A stretch of DNA of 64,000 nucleotides from Viscum album. Lineage: Eukaryota; Streptophyta; Magnoliopsida; Santalales; Viscaceae. The stretch spans positions 235,467,591 to 235,531,590 of the forward strand of contig OY728143.1 in assembly GCA_963277665.1 (NCBI GenBank). Direction: 5' to 3'. Made by a program: the position numbers and the translations under genes. Below are positions 14,440-26,950 of the stretch, piece by piece. The notes below the pieces were generated by a model, which was given only the letters and a program-made list of their open reading frames with translations, was not told where the DNA came from and did no database searches. Every line of letters starts with the position of its first letter. Positions within the stretch are counted from its first letter, which is position 1.

Positions 14440-15279
14440 AGATCCACAGGTGGTCCAACAACTAGTTCAGTGTATTGTCCACGAATTCCATGTTGTGGAC
14501 ATATAAATCCACATGGAAGTTCAAAGACAAGTGGATTATTCCATCTACTTCCAAAATAATAATCCAACCATATCATTAGGTCTTTCTAAGCTAGACCTAG
14601 AAGTGGAATTGATGAATAAGATGAATAAAATATTTGATTTAATTTGTACACCATTTGAGATGAAATTCAAGATGGTGATGTACATGCTTAAGGATGTAGC
14701 ATGATAAAGGTGGGAACATGCGGTGGAGGCTAAAGTGGATCACATATTGGGATGGGAGGATTTTGGGAATTTTTTTAAAAAAAAATTATCCTAATATATT
14801 AAAAATTTATAGAATGATGGAATTTTATATATTAAAACAAGAAAATATCTCTATAACATTGTTAGAATATAAATTCAGTATTTTAGTGTGCATTTAACCA
14901 AAGGTTGCGGCTAGTGCGACCTTGAAGTCACACATATTTGAATATGGGCTATGGTAGGAGAATCTCTAAAACTTTTTCAGGATTTGTATTACTAATTATA
15001 TAGAGATAGTCAATAAAGCGATGGTGGATGCAAGAGATATTTCATGAAATATTGGAGGAGGAAGTATTTTTATAAAATGAGAAATGATGGAGGATCTAGT
15101 GTTGTGGGAAACTGGATGGGGGGCATCTACTTATATGGTTGGATCCTAAATTAGTATCAGATGGATAAATTGGTAAATATTAAAACAAGCCTCGTGAAAA
15201 TAGAGGGATATTTCCAATCTGTCTCCTTCGTCAACATGAATCAGTAGTGTAGAACACCACAATAGGGAATTACATATTT
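14440..15279 (+). pseudogene. Element D: gag relic
   Basis: The clearest part is the 63-codon frame at 14,513-14,704 (QVDYSIYFQNNNP, then EVELMNKMNKIFDLI and MLKDVA). Its spacing resembles the retrotransposon gag domain, which forms the particle shell. The frame stops at 14,704, but related sequence continues (RWEHAVEAKVDH near 14,712) to about 15,260 with stops and frameshifts. No zinc knuckle or protease follows, because the minus-strand LTR of E begins at about 15,280. Homology by eye is moderate and the exact start is unknown. Confidence 0.5.
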
Positions 15280-18200
15280 TCATTGAGATGAGACTATATT
15301 AACTAGTCTAAATGGTGCTCGTGCTATGACTTCACAAGCCCACCTCCAATATATTAGTAGATGGTGACTAGCACAGAGTAGGAATATCCCAATCATTGGA
15401 GGCATTACTATTGTACCGGTAGACACACACACAGACAACTACAATGAAAAATTTAAGAAATGTAAAACCCATAATGAATGTAAATGAAACCATACAACTA
15501 TAAAAACCAATATAGTACGAAAAAAGTTAATCAAGTAATGAAAACTAGGTCAGAATAAAATCCCCCATAGATAGTCTATAAACTACAATGTCCAACCTAT
15601 GAAAAAATAGGTATTAAGAAAGCTATTAAAAGACATAGGAACACCTCATCCTACATGATGTCAAAAGGCACTATCTAGTCCTAGCCGCCCTGGACTCTAT
15701 TAATAGGTAACTAGTCTTTACAAGACACCACATGTATAGGAAAATCCCATGAAGGTTTGAGTATATCAATACTCAATATAACACAACGACACTACAATGG
15801 AATAATCAATGGAAATATATAGTCAGCACTAAAAAATTATATGTCTATAGAATAGAATATGGATATCCAGATATTCTAAATCCTAGATTTGTATTCTAGA
15901 GGTAAGTCACAACTACCACATACCATCCCTAGAGATTATGTCCAAAGATTCTAGAAAGGACCCATTCGGGTGAAAAAAACTCCTTAGTTTGGTAGAAATG
16001 ATGATGTCCAAACGAGATTTATGGTTTTTCATAAACCATAATTATATATGTATGATGATTGATCTAAGGATATATATGATTCATTGGATGAGGATCACAA
16101 CTAGGGTCATGCGGTGATACCGACAATTTGATCAAGAAAAACCTACTATATAGAGGATCATCAATTGATAATTTTGGTTAGGTGTTTACCCCTAACTCTA
16201 CATAGGGATGATTACTGAATATAGGATCCCTCACTAGGACTCTCATGGATTCCAACAACATAATCTAGTAAGTCCTTATAAAGGGATCATACTCCGGTGT
16301 ATAGGAAAACATACACACAAACCATCAAGTAAAATGAACAAGGGAACAATCCCTAATTAAACATGTGAAAGATAAAATGGAAAATGTGTCTAGTCCATAT
16401 AGAAATTGATACACATCATGTAATAGGATCAGACATCATCTCCCTTGACCCCGTGTACAGCCCACGTACAATGACCCATGTCATGAAACATGTCATGTAG
16501 AAAAGGTACCCATTTCATGTCGAAAGTCATATATGATATGTCCATCCATGCGGGGTTCCCCTATGGTTCCCATCTATGTAAAAGTACATGGAGTTAACCC
16601 GTGTCCACCTGTTAGTGTACAATTACACAAGATAGATCGTGTAGCCTGTATGGGGCATTCTATGTGGCAGAGTACATGACAGGTACTCTACACTGTGTTT
16701 GTGTTTTCACTTAGATACAAACCTAGTTCCGTGGAAGGGCCCACATACCATGTGACATATGTCACATTCATTGTGACACATTTACAGCATCATTAATACC
16801 AATGAAATCATTGGTTTTTTTCCTCCCTAATGGTATCCAACATCTCTTATATATTGAAATGACCCCATTGATATTTTATAATCATCCCATGTAGTGATGA
16901 ATGATAAATAATTTGTGAAGGGTGGCATAGTGTTACATTCATCATATTTAAAATTCCATTACATTCCTTATAAATTATGATCATTCCCATTATGAAAACC
17001 CAAATAATTATTACAATTTAATTATGAGGTAATTATATAAGAATAAACTTAATATAGCCATGTGATAATAATTCCATTGGATTTGGAAATATGTACACTA
17101 AATAAAAACTAAACATTTTAAATACATCGAATTTATTTAAATCGTTTTTAATAATTTCATAATATTATTTCATAGTTAAACCATTATGGAGTAATTAGGG
17201 AATGTAAATAAGTTAGGGGTGAGATATAAAGCCTAGAAAGAAAATAAACATTGAACGACATGTAAAAATTAATATATGTTAGACAAGAGGAATATCAATG
17301 GTATATTGAATTTATAAGAAACCTAATCCTTAAAAATGAAGCTTAATAAAACATGATATCATAAAGGTATAATTGGAAATGTGTGAAAAATATAAAACCC
17401 TAATCCAAAAACATTGGAAAAGGATAACATCCAAAACATCATGATGTAAAAGTACCATTACAAGATCATTTTTATTCCATATACAAATATTATGTATCAT
17501 GAGACTATACATTACCCAATGCATTAGAGCACTATATATTTTTGGTTACAACAATAATATTCTTTTCATTCGCATGATTCAGTGTGCCACATAAATCACA
17601 AAACATAATTTCGTTCATCATCAAATTTTATTCAATGATAATGGAGTGTGGAATAAATATATTTAAGTCCCTAATAAAATAAGTATATTTTTATAATGTT
17701 GAACACCCTTTATAATAAATGGGTTAATTTTTTAATACACCATTATTTTCTCATGGAAAATAGAATTGGAATTTCGACAGTATGATGACGTCACTTAATG
17801 AGTGTATAAGATAGAATGAGGGATATCATCATTTGGAAGCCTAATATATAGTAATATGTTCATGGGAAATAATATCCCTACATTAGGAATTAGAAATAAA
17901 AGGCATTAGATAATGAACAAACATGAATGATGATGAGAATTAAAAGAACACTTACATTGACAGTGTGGCTCAAAATTTTTGTGAGGGGTTTCTATAGTGA
18001 ATGGGGAATCCTTGGGACGAACCTATAGAGGGTAGTTGTGAAGGAAGTTTAGGATAAAAGGATTTTGAGTTAATTGAAGAGGAGCTTGGTGGGTTTATAG
18101 TTATAAAGAGTGTGCAATAATTTATCATTTCTAAAACATAGGTTTTGGAACCAATATAATAAAATAAACAAAGACACAACAAATCCTTTGTTCTTCCCAT

Positions 18201-19076
18201 GGTTTCTTTCCAATCATGGTTGTTTCATTAATTTATATGTTCAAGGGATGAAATTAATTAAACAATAACCTTTCTGACGTGCAAGGGAGCAATATAAATA
18301 ATGAAATGATTTCAAAACCATAAAATATATTAGTGGTATTGGATGATTGATACAATTAATCAAATTAAAATACATTATCATTATATTAATCTAAGAAAAT
18401 ATATGTTTCAGTTTATTCCCATTATATTATTTATTATATCACATTTGGGTAATTATTATTTCATAATACACACATCATATTTATAACATAATCATTTTTC
18501 ACTCAAAAATGTTATTGTCTTGGAAAAATATTAAAAATAAGAATTGGATAATTTTTAAATTGTTATTATTAAAAATAATATTCATTTTGTAGAAAAAGTT
18601 TACTATATATTCTAATTTTCATATTTAAAATAAAAAACTAAATTTAATAAAAATTTTGTGTTTTTTAATATTAAAAACATTCAAAACCTCAGAAACATTA
18701 CATTTGACTTCATAAAAATTATACGATAATTTACATATAAATAAAATTATTTAATAATTATAATTTATTTAAATATTATTTATTCCAAAACTATTTGATT
18801 CATATAATTAATATCATAATTCATATTGAATACTAATAAAATATAAAATCAGTTTTTATTGCATAACAATCCTAATAAATTATATAGAAATGATAAGAAG
18901 AAATTATGAAATTTGTTATATTAAAAAATAAAAAATAAATATTCATATTATTAGGGCCTTCATACATATCCCTGTAATCAGCATCCAACTCCCAATAATA
19001 ATTGTGCATGTTATATAAAATCATAATATAGAATAATTAATTTTATTAAATAATAAAGAAAATTTTATGTATAACA
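15280..19076 (-). repeat. Element E: minus-strand 3' LTR
   Basis: The left part (about 15,290-15,420) aligns by eye with the ends of the F and K LTRs, sharing the GACTAGCAC block and the GGAGGCATTAC block. The motif GAGTATATCAATACTCA near 15,756 resembles GTGAGTATAACAATACT in K. On the right it abuts a GGGGGAATT polypurine-like tract and a chromodomain relic, so it is the 3' LTR of a minus-strand element of about 3.8 kb. Both limits are approximate, and nested fragments may lie within the AT-rich part at 16.9-17.9 kb. Confidence 0.55.
18085..18110 (-). promoter_or_regulatory. LTR core promoter region of element E
   Basis: The minus strand shows a TATAACTATAAACCC stretch. A leader follows containing ACCAAGCTCCTC and ending near a CCACACTGTCAATGTAAG segment (about 17,945-17,965). 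This parallels the TATATAAACCC, CCAAGCTCC and ACACTTCCAAGTAAGG order in element G. Confidence 0.5.
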
Positions 19077-19089
19077 ATAAGGGTAATTA

Positions 19090-21294
19090 AATTAATTCCC
19101 CCTTCAAAAATCCAACCACTGAAATTTTCATTCGCCATAATTAATTAAATAATTGTAAATTGGTTTCATCTCTTCCTCCAGTTCCCACAACACATCTTTA
19201 AAATAATTGCTTCTCCCTAATAATTTGACCAGATCGACTTAGTAATTTCATAGAACATTGTATTTATAATCCAACATGTACAATAAATCCTCTTAATATT
19301 AGATATCATTATTCAATCATACCACATCTAGATTGAGTATAGGTGAGGGTCGTGATATGAACGTTTTGAAAAGTGAGTCATGGAATACATCATTTTCTTG
19401 TGATAGGGTAGGTTAGGGTGACAATTGACTCGCAACCACTCTTGTGTGATCAAGGATCTCTTAGGGGCCATAATATTTTGTAATAAGGTTTACCTTTATC
19501 CCAAATCACATAAATTTTTTCAATAGATATATAAGAAGTAATACAATATATCGAAATTAAAAAATCTATGTATTTTCTATGGTTTTTAGCATTACTCTTA
19601 TGTTGACTATAGACATCATTGATTTGATACAGAATTTTTTTAACCATTCATTCAATTTACATGACCATTTTAGGACATAGAAATTTTTTATCCCCACATC
19701 TTCTCATTTTTTAGGTCTTCCACACATCATTCCATTAGGTTATTTATAAGGAGCCATTTAGATGCTTCATTTGAAACAATTATTTTATGAGAACAAAACT
19801 GATGGAAAATGTTGATATGATACCTCTTTGTTGTCAATAGGGAATAACATCAATATTTCATCAATATTTTTCATAGTCTGATCAGATTGGACATCAGTTT
19901 GAGGGTGATAAGTCAAGATGAATATCAACTCATTATTGAAAGTGTTATAGACTCTTCCAAAAATTAGAGATAAATCATAGATCTTGGTGAGATATAATCT
20001 ATAGTGGTGTTCCATGAACACTCACATATTATAATATATATATCATTGAATGTAGAACAATTGAGAAGACATATCTAATTGAAACAAAGTGGATATCCAT
20101 TATAAGATGATCTGACATAACACATACAGAATTATTTCCACATGATCTCTTGGAGAGACTACTGTCAAATTTAGCGGTGATGTTTTCCCATATCTGTGTA
20201 GGTAAGGGTAATGGTTGAATCATACGAGTATATATTTTATTTTTAACCTTCTCGTATTTATATACATAAAATATTTATTTATATCATTTTTTCTCCTTTT
20301 TATTGTCCAACCAATAGTGCTCTAAGAGATCTTGATTCAACATTAGATTCCAAGATTGCTTGAGAAGGTCAAATTTTATGGATAATACGACAAATAATTC
20401 TTAAAAATATGATTTTTTGAAACACATAAGAGTTATCCAAATATTAAATGTCCTTATTTTTTAACATTGAATTTTATGGATTTCCCATTTCTTATAGTTT
20501 CCATATTATTTTAAATTCCCACATAATCTCTTTGAACATCCATTATCTTATCCAGATGGTTTGGTTAACAAATCATTTTTCAAATGATTAAGAATGTTAA
20601 TTCACTTAGGATTCCCATGTACATACATTACAAATATAAGAGGATAATATCCCTCTTAATTCTCATCAATGACCATGTTTCTAGATACATCATATATAGA
20701 GTGTCGAAAACATTATTTTCATTCCCAGGATGGTAGTGGATTGAATAGTCACTATCCTAGATCATCATTATCCGAAGTCATCGATTAATATTCTTATCAT
20801 TATTTTGTAATATATACATTTCAATTTTTTGATTTGTATATATTTCTTTCATCTCCCCAAAGAGTTAGAGAATCCATTATTTCAATGTGATGATCGTTAG
20901 AACCCTCTAAATTTAATGCATTGGATTGTTCTATTCATTATATTTCAACTGCCCTGAAGCATACTCTATCAATTATTCATTATTAATGAACAAAAATTTT
21001 AATACCTACTTCTATAAATCACTATATACCACAAAATATTCTTGATTTCTATGGAGTGAGAGTACAGGTGCAATAAAAAGACCTCTTTTGAACACCTTGA
21101 ATACCTCTTACCATTGATCATTCTTTGAAAATTGGACTAAATTCAATGTTAATATGGTTATATGGTTTTTCAATTGCTATAAATTTTTCACAAATCAATC
21201 ATTTCACACAACTAATACAAGGTAACAAATGATATGTGTCAGAATAGTTATCTCGAACCATTGATCAATTGAATACTTTTATAGGGTCTATAGA
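19090..21294 (-). pseudogene. Element E: RNaseH, integrase and chromodomain relic
   Basis: Read on the minus strand. RNaseH occupies about 21,060-20,800 (EYFVVYSDL, then YASGQLKYNE). The integrase core follows: 20,223-20,029 (IWENITAKFDSSL, VCVMSDHLIMDIHF) and 20,021-19,785 (TYHPQTDVQSDQTM near 19,900). A chromodomain remnant lies near 19,250-19,150 (VVGTGGRDE in one frame, WELEEEMKPIYN in another), followed by a purine tract before the LTR. Stops and frameshifts are frequent. The rest of pol and the 5' part should lie on the far side of element F, whose LTR starts at 21,295. This is a chromovirus-type Ty3/gypsy element, long inactive. Confidence 0.7.
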
Positions 21295-24200
21295 TGTCAC
21301 GACCCCTCCCCACAAAGTGTACCCCTCCTGGGCCGACAATGTGAGAAGGGAGATAATGAACCACGAGTCCTGACTCTAATAGGCACCGGGTTGGAAACTA
21401 GCACCAAGGGTATAATAACACACAAATTGGAGACATTTCCCTCTAAGAGAACACATGCGGAAGAGAGAGATAAGATAGACACCAACCAACTCCAACTCAG
21501 AACTGAAATATAAAAGAAAAACCAAGTGCAAATATGTAATGTAATGAAAATGTACTACAACTAGAAGGGGAAAAATTTCAAGTTCCCAAAAGAAATTAAA
21601 AACAACATTAACCATAATCCGGAACTGCTCCTCCAACCCCAAGCTAGTAGAAACCAGCATGATCTCGAACCTGCTCCAAGTTCCCTGAAAAATAGTTTAT
21701 ATATACATAGGGTGAGTATAATAGTATACTTAGTAGGATGCTCCATGGAGCCTCTCATGCAAAAGTAAAGAAATCATTATCATGAACTGTAAATAACAAG
21801 TGAAACTAACTCGTCATCTAAATAGGTATACTATGTTCCCAACCTCACCCTGGCTACTCCCACCAAGTAACACATACAAGAATATATCATATTATAAATA
21901 ATATAAAGGCTACCCCTCAACTAATTCCCCTTTGGTTTTCCACTTTTCCCGATCGTCACACATCCTTAGCATCTCTCTCCAAAAAGGCTTACCTGCAGAC
22001 ACCTGGGTGAAGCACCACAATATGCACCTCGTGAAAAAAAACAACCATGTACATGCAAGAATGTTAACAGGTAGTTTCTGGGAGCCACCACAGCTCGCAT
22101 AATGTGTATCATACATCGGGTATTATACCTCAATCCATTACTTCCCATACACTGAGTAGGTATCCTCAAGCCATCACTTCTTAAACACGTTACACCAATA
22201 GTAGTCCATAGGAAAATATATCCAGAATATCTATGTGTGAGTAACCACAAGCCATTATAGCCCTCTACACACATATATGGGGAAAACTAACCGATGTGCC
22301 TACCAGCACAAGTATCTACCAAGAGAAGAGAGCGGGGCCAATGAGGGTGTTCATCCATTCATCCACCCACCAGAATGTTGGGGGAAAACACCCCCCAGGG
22401 CTCAAAATCCCCAGGGTGTCAATTTCCCATACTAATAGGGTGGATTAGCATATAAGAACACCAAAATTACAGGATATATTATAACTCAAAACCACACTAT
22501 GAGAATAACCAAGTCTCAGACACATCTGCAACCAATGCCTCTCAGACTCTGGGCTTCTACTCTAAGACTAGGTATCTTATAATCACAAAACCACCTAAAG
22601 TGATTTAATAAATTACTTCATTACCTTTTTCTTATTTTAACATTAACTTAATTAATTATTTAAACATTTATTAACGAAACATAATTCGACATTAAATTTC
22701 TTTAGCATCCCACCCAAAGTCCTTTGTCCCTTTAAAATTACACCCTAATAATTAGGTTCTAGAATACTCCAACCCCAATGGTTAGAACTATTTATTCATA
22801 TATACATTACAAAATTAGTTTCCAACATTCACATGAATTCTAGAAAAACATTCTATGCTACTAAACACAAGGGGGCTCAACACGGTGGGTAGATGTACTA
22901 CCCGTCGAGTCTTTGATGCCTATAGAAAGAGCATAGACTCATCTTACCTTGAGAATATAAACATGGAAAGCACGTGGAATACCTCGTGCGTCTTTTCCTC
23001 TTTCGGAATAAGGGTAGGCAATACCAGATGCCTTAGGCAATGGGGAAAAGTAAAACAGATAATCAACCAAAAAGAAACGGCAAGAATCCATCAATCACAT
23101 CCATCCCATTCCATCATCCTTGGTGTCATCCCTGACACCCACATGCATAAACTGATGCATCTCACCACTCTAGGCATCATTTTCTGCCACAACGAAAAGG
23201 CCTCCATGCCCCCACATATCTCAACATCCATCCAAGATCACATCACAACACATGAAGCATGAAAACAAACATCTTAACAATTGGATGTTGTCCCTTAAAC
23301 AAGAAAGAGGGTACTTTATAACCCTTCAAGTATTTATAAAAAAAATACATTCTGAATTAATCTATTTATTATACGTAGGTTCCACATTTGTGAAACCTAA
23401 ATAGTAATTTATCACAAATAAATTAAACATTCTTATTACATCATTTTGGTTAAATCAAAATTATACCAAGAATAACCAGATTTATTAACATTCCCCTTTA
23501 TCTTTATCCAAAAAAAATTCAATTAATTCTGGTTTACGTTCATTACCAATTTTAATCATGAACGAACAACTATATGATGAAAGAAAATATCTCACACTAT
23601 CTATCAAAACAATAGGCAATAACATATGATCAATATTAATTTATTTATTTGGTTCAAAAATTTATCAGGTCAATTACATTTTCATTTAGTGGGATAAAAC
23701 AAGATAACAATACAGTTGCTCATAAAATAAAAGAGAAGAAATGAATCCCCTACGACACATAGTTTTTGACATTCTTTTATATGAAAATGGGCCACACAAC
23801 ATGTTATGATCTCCTCCATCTATGACAACTGTATCCACATGAGGATGTTGAGACACCACAACACCGGTCAACACACATGAAAATCCCATTATGAAAATGG
23901 GGGTAAAATTCCATAAAATGGAGAGGATAAGAAGAAGGATATGAACCCAAAGAATGACGGTATGTCATACCTTATATCGAAGATTGATCGATACTGCTTG
24001 GTGGAATCAAAATAGAGAGGAACTAATCCTGGGAGTAAGTTTTATTATACAACTCTGAAGTAATAGATTCAAAGGTTATAGAGTCTCAAAGATGAGAACA
24101 AAGTGGAAGAATTAGGTATGAAGATATCCTATATCTTTAGATGATTTAACGAAGCGGAAATTTAAGATAAACTTAATTTTACATTAAAAGAGGGTCAAAT

Positions 24201-24510
24201 TAAACCACACAATTTGACCAAGTAATAACATCCCGAGCCTTAGGAATAATTAATATAGGAGTTATGGCCTCTAAATCAGAAATAGATTCCTTAAAACGGG
24301 GCTTTAAATGCTTTTTACGTCAAAGGAAAACGCAAAAGGGGTGAAAATGTAGGAAGATGGAAACACTGTTCACGAACTCAATATTTGGCCAAGGAAAACA
24401 CTATTCATGAACCTCGCTGTTAGAACATCACCGATAGAACACTGATCATGAACCTCACCATTAGATCATTGTTCATGAACCTCACCATTAGAACCTCACC
24501 GATATATCAT

Positions 24511-24690
24511 TGTACACCTACCGTTCTGGAAACACTTTACACCTACCGTTATGGAAACACTATACACCTATAGTTATGGAAACACTATACACCTACCATT
24601 ATAGAAACATAGTACACCTACTGTTATGGAAACACTGTACACCTACCGTTATGGAAACACTGTACACCTACCGTTCTGGAAACACAGTTC
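24511..24690. repeat. 25-bp tandem repeat, about seven copies
   Basis: The unit CACCTACCGTTATGGAAACA plus five bases repeats about seven times with few changes, inside the U3 part of the F LTR. Since 25 is not a multiple of three, the frame across it cycles through variants of the same peptide. Confidence 0.85.
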
Positions 24691-24729
24691 ACAGAACTTA
24701 AAATTTGGAAAATGTCAAAGAGGATACCG

Positions 24730-25190
24730 TTAGAGGATATCGATAGAACTGTTCAACGATAGAACTGTTCAAAGAATTGGAAATCTGGAAAAGGATAGAG
24801 TGGTCACCAAAATAGGGCACCGATAGAACTATTCACCAATAGAACTGTTCATTGAATTGGAAAATTCTAAATGGAAATAGAGGTTACCGATAGAACTGTT
24901 CACCGATAGAACTGTTAATAGAATTGGAAAATTAGAAATGGAAATAGAGGTTATCGTTAGAGGTTACCATTAGAACTATACACTGATAGAACTGTTCATT
25001 GAATTATAAATTTGGAAATGGAAGGGGAGGTTACCGTTAGAGGTTACTGATATGACTGTTCACTGATAGAACTGTTCATAGAATGTTACCAATGACTTTG
25101 TTCACCAAGGGTAACTGATGAAACTGTTCACCTAATGTCATCGATGAAACTGTTCACCTGTGGTCACCGATGCACTGTTCACAACTGTCT
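24730..25190. repeat. Degenerate interspersed repeat (ACCGATAGAACTGTTCA)
   Basis: More than ten variants of CCGATAGAACTGTTCA recur at uneven spacing, mixed with GAATTGGAAA and GAGGTTACCGTTAG blocks. This is within F LTR U3, near the LTR start on the minus strand. Confidence 0.75.
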
Positions 25191-25317
25191 ACCATTGGAA
25201 ATATTCACCGAACTGAAAAAATGGAAAGTGTTGGGTATAAGTCACCTTGACCTCTCGAACCTCCTCATACACATGATTTTCGCAATGTAATGGACTAGAG
25301 AGGTCTAGGACATTACA

Positions 25318-25630
25318 ACAAATACCTCTCAAAACATTCTAGCCCTTAAGAATTCAAAACCCACCTAAAGTGAAAATTCAATGGGGTCTGATCTTCCACC
25401 CATCAAGATACCTCTCAAAACAGAGATAACCACAAAAACAATAAAAGGAAACCATATCATAAACATAGAATGTTTATAACCACAAAGGCTACATTGATAC
25501 ATGAAAAGAGTAATACATCAAACAACTCTGGGTATTGAGCATGTATCTGTGACTCACGTTCCCAGGTACTCTCCTTCATTCCACCGTGTCACCACAAGAC
25601 ACAAACCAAGGGGATAGAACACCAGCGGAA
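25318..25630 (-). pseudogene. Element F: end of the chromodomain and 3' untranslated part
   Basis: The minus strand reads SIPLVCVLW then GGMKESTWERE from about 25,620 to 25,545, the second half of a chromodomain, followed by SQIHAQYPELFD and then non-coding sequence up to the 3' LTR. The first half of the domain lies at 35,950-36,070, on the other side of element G. There is a stop (TGA) between the two motifs. No clean polypurine tract is visible beside the LTR. Confidence 0.65.
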
Positions 25631-25828
25631 TGTAACGACCCAAAGTTTCATTAATGGAAATCCCTCTTGATCTAATTAAATGTCTCTTTATGTTTATATA
25701 AAATGTAAACTTCTTTGGTTTTATGATATGAATTTTGACCATTTCTAATATAGTCGTTTACCAATGATCACATGATTCGTATAAATATAGGATTTAAACA
25801 ATTACAATTTACTCAGACAAAAGAAGCA

Positions 25829-26098
25829 ATGGCCTCATCCAGTAGAATTGCCCCATACGAAGCCCATTTGTCAGAGCTCGGAAAAGAGGTGGCATCTTTG
25901 GGCTTCGCTCTTGACCAACCCCAAGCTGAGCTTCATCATGTCAAGCTCGAACGTGACCATCTACGGGAAAAGTGGATGTTGATTGAAATTACCACTTGGG
26001 TGATGTTATCCGAGCCACCCCAAGAGTCTGTCACTATCGCACACCTTACCCTTAGGTTTTATGAAGCTGTTTTAAGGGGTTATGTAACAAATAAGTAG
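25829..26098 (+). CDS. Short coiled-coil-like open frame inside the LTR (function unknown)
   Basis: This is an 89-residue frame starting MASSSRIAPYEA. I chose this ATG because similarity to the second LTR copy is coherent from here, although the frame is open from 25,772. The middle is rich in Glu, Lys, Leu and His with leucines at roughly heptad spacing (EVASLGFALDQ, ELHHVKLERDHLREK), suggesting a coiled coil; no signal peptide or membrane segment is seen. It lies in LTR U3, upstream of the TATA box, so the element's own transcript would carry it only in the 3' LTR. The segment is clearly less AT-rich than its surroundings. The 3' LTR copy has GTG for ATG and a stop after LREK. I do not recognise a family. 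It may be a captured host exon fragment or a chance frame. Confidence 0.35.
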   Translation: MASSSRIAPYEAHLSELGKEVASLGFALDQPQAELHHVKLERDHLREKWMLIEITTWVMLSEPPQESVTIAHLTLRFYEAVLRGYVTNK

Positions 26099-26942
26099 TA
26101 CTTTGTTCATGTACACTATTTTTGTATATAATAATGAATATAATTTCTAGTCATTTTTGATACGTTGTAAATAGTTTTTAATGTTCAAATGATGTTTTTT
26201 AGTTATTATTTAATTAAGAAATCTATTTTATTAAATTAAGAGAATTTTGAATTAAATAATAGTTTAATAAAATAATATTATTATTATTACATTAATTTTT
26301 ATTAAATATTAATGATCTTATAATTTTATGATTTCAATTAAAATTTTATTAATGTTTGAAATCCATTTCTGTCAAAACCCGTGAATTTTCGATAAATGTC
26401 AGTTTTTATTTTAAAAGTGAAAATTAACATATTTAGAAAATTATTTAGATAAATTAAATGATATTTCTGGAATTTGGATGTCTAAATTATCCAACAGTGA
26501 ATTTTTCCTAATTTTCTGAGACATTCTAATTTTTGGGTAAAAATTAAATACCGTTTAAAAATATAATGTATTTTATGACATCATAATGACCCAATAGTGA
26601 TGTAATAAAATAATATAATCTTTATTTTCGGAAAATATATTTTTTAACATTAAAATAATGTGATTTCGGGATTTTTTTTACTTACTTTTCAAAGCACTAA
26701 TGGACCCCTCAAGACTTATTCAACACCTTTCCTTTTTAAATTAATTTCCATGGGAGTGTGACTCACCTCCACATAAGCAACCCTAATATTTTTAGAAGCT
26801 AGGACTTTGGCCTTATAAAATATTGTTTTCCTCTTTCCTTATCCAAAAACCATGGGCAAAAACCATGGGATGGTTTGTGGTTTGGATTAATTTAATGTTA
26901 GGGGACCCAAACCTAAATAATAAAGAATTCCATCACCTTTCT

Positions 26943-26950
26943 TATATAAA
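26943..26950 (+). promoter_or_regulatory. LTR TATA box of element G
   Basis: TATATAAA precedes a C-rich leader (CCCTCCCAAGCTCC). The same arrangement occurs in the 3' LTR at 34,624. Transcription start would be about 30 bases downstream. Confidence 0.65.

Larger units (their letters stand above)
21295..25317 (-). repeat. Element F: 3' LTR (left copy)
   Basis: In plus orientation it starts TGTCACGACCCC and ends GGACATTACA, giving a TG...CA LTR of about 4.0 kb on the minus strand. Positions 21,295-22,520 align with 50,268-51,491 (for example GGGTGAGTATAATAGTATAC near 21,709 and its counterpart near 50,684). The rest has no partner in the window because the right copy is cut short. It includes a 25-bp tandem array and a zone of degenerate GATAGAACTGTTCA repeats. 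The 135-codon plus frame at 22,855-23,262 lies inside and has no known motif. Confidence 0.75.

Noticed and set aside
22855..23262. 135-codon open frame on the plus strand
   Set aside because: It lies within the 3' LTR of F, in antisense to that element, with no recognisable motif and no partner copy to show conservation.
24511..25190. A CRISPR-like array
   Set aside because: Repeats are contiguous or degenerate, with no uniform unique spacers, and the context is a plant LTR.
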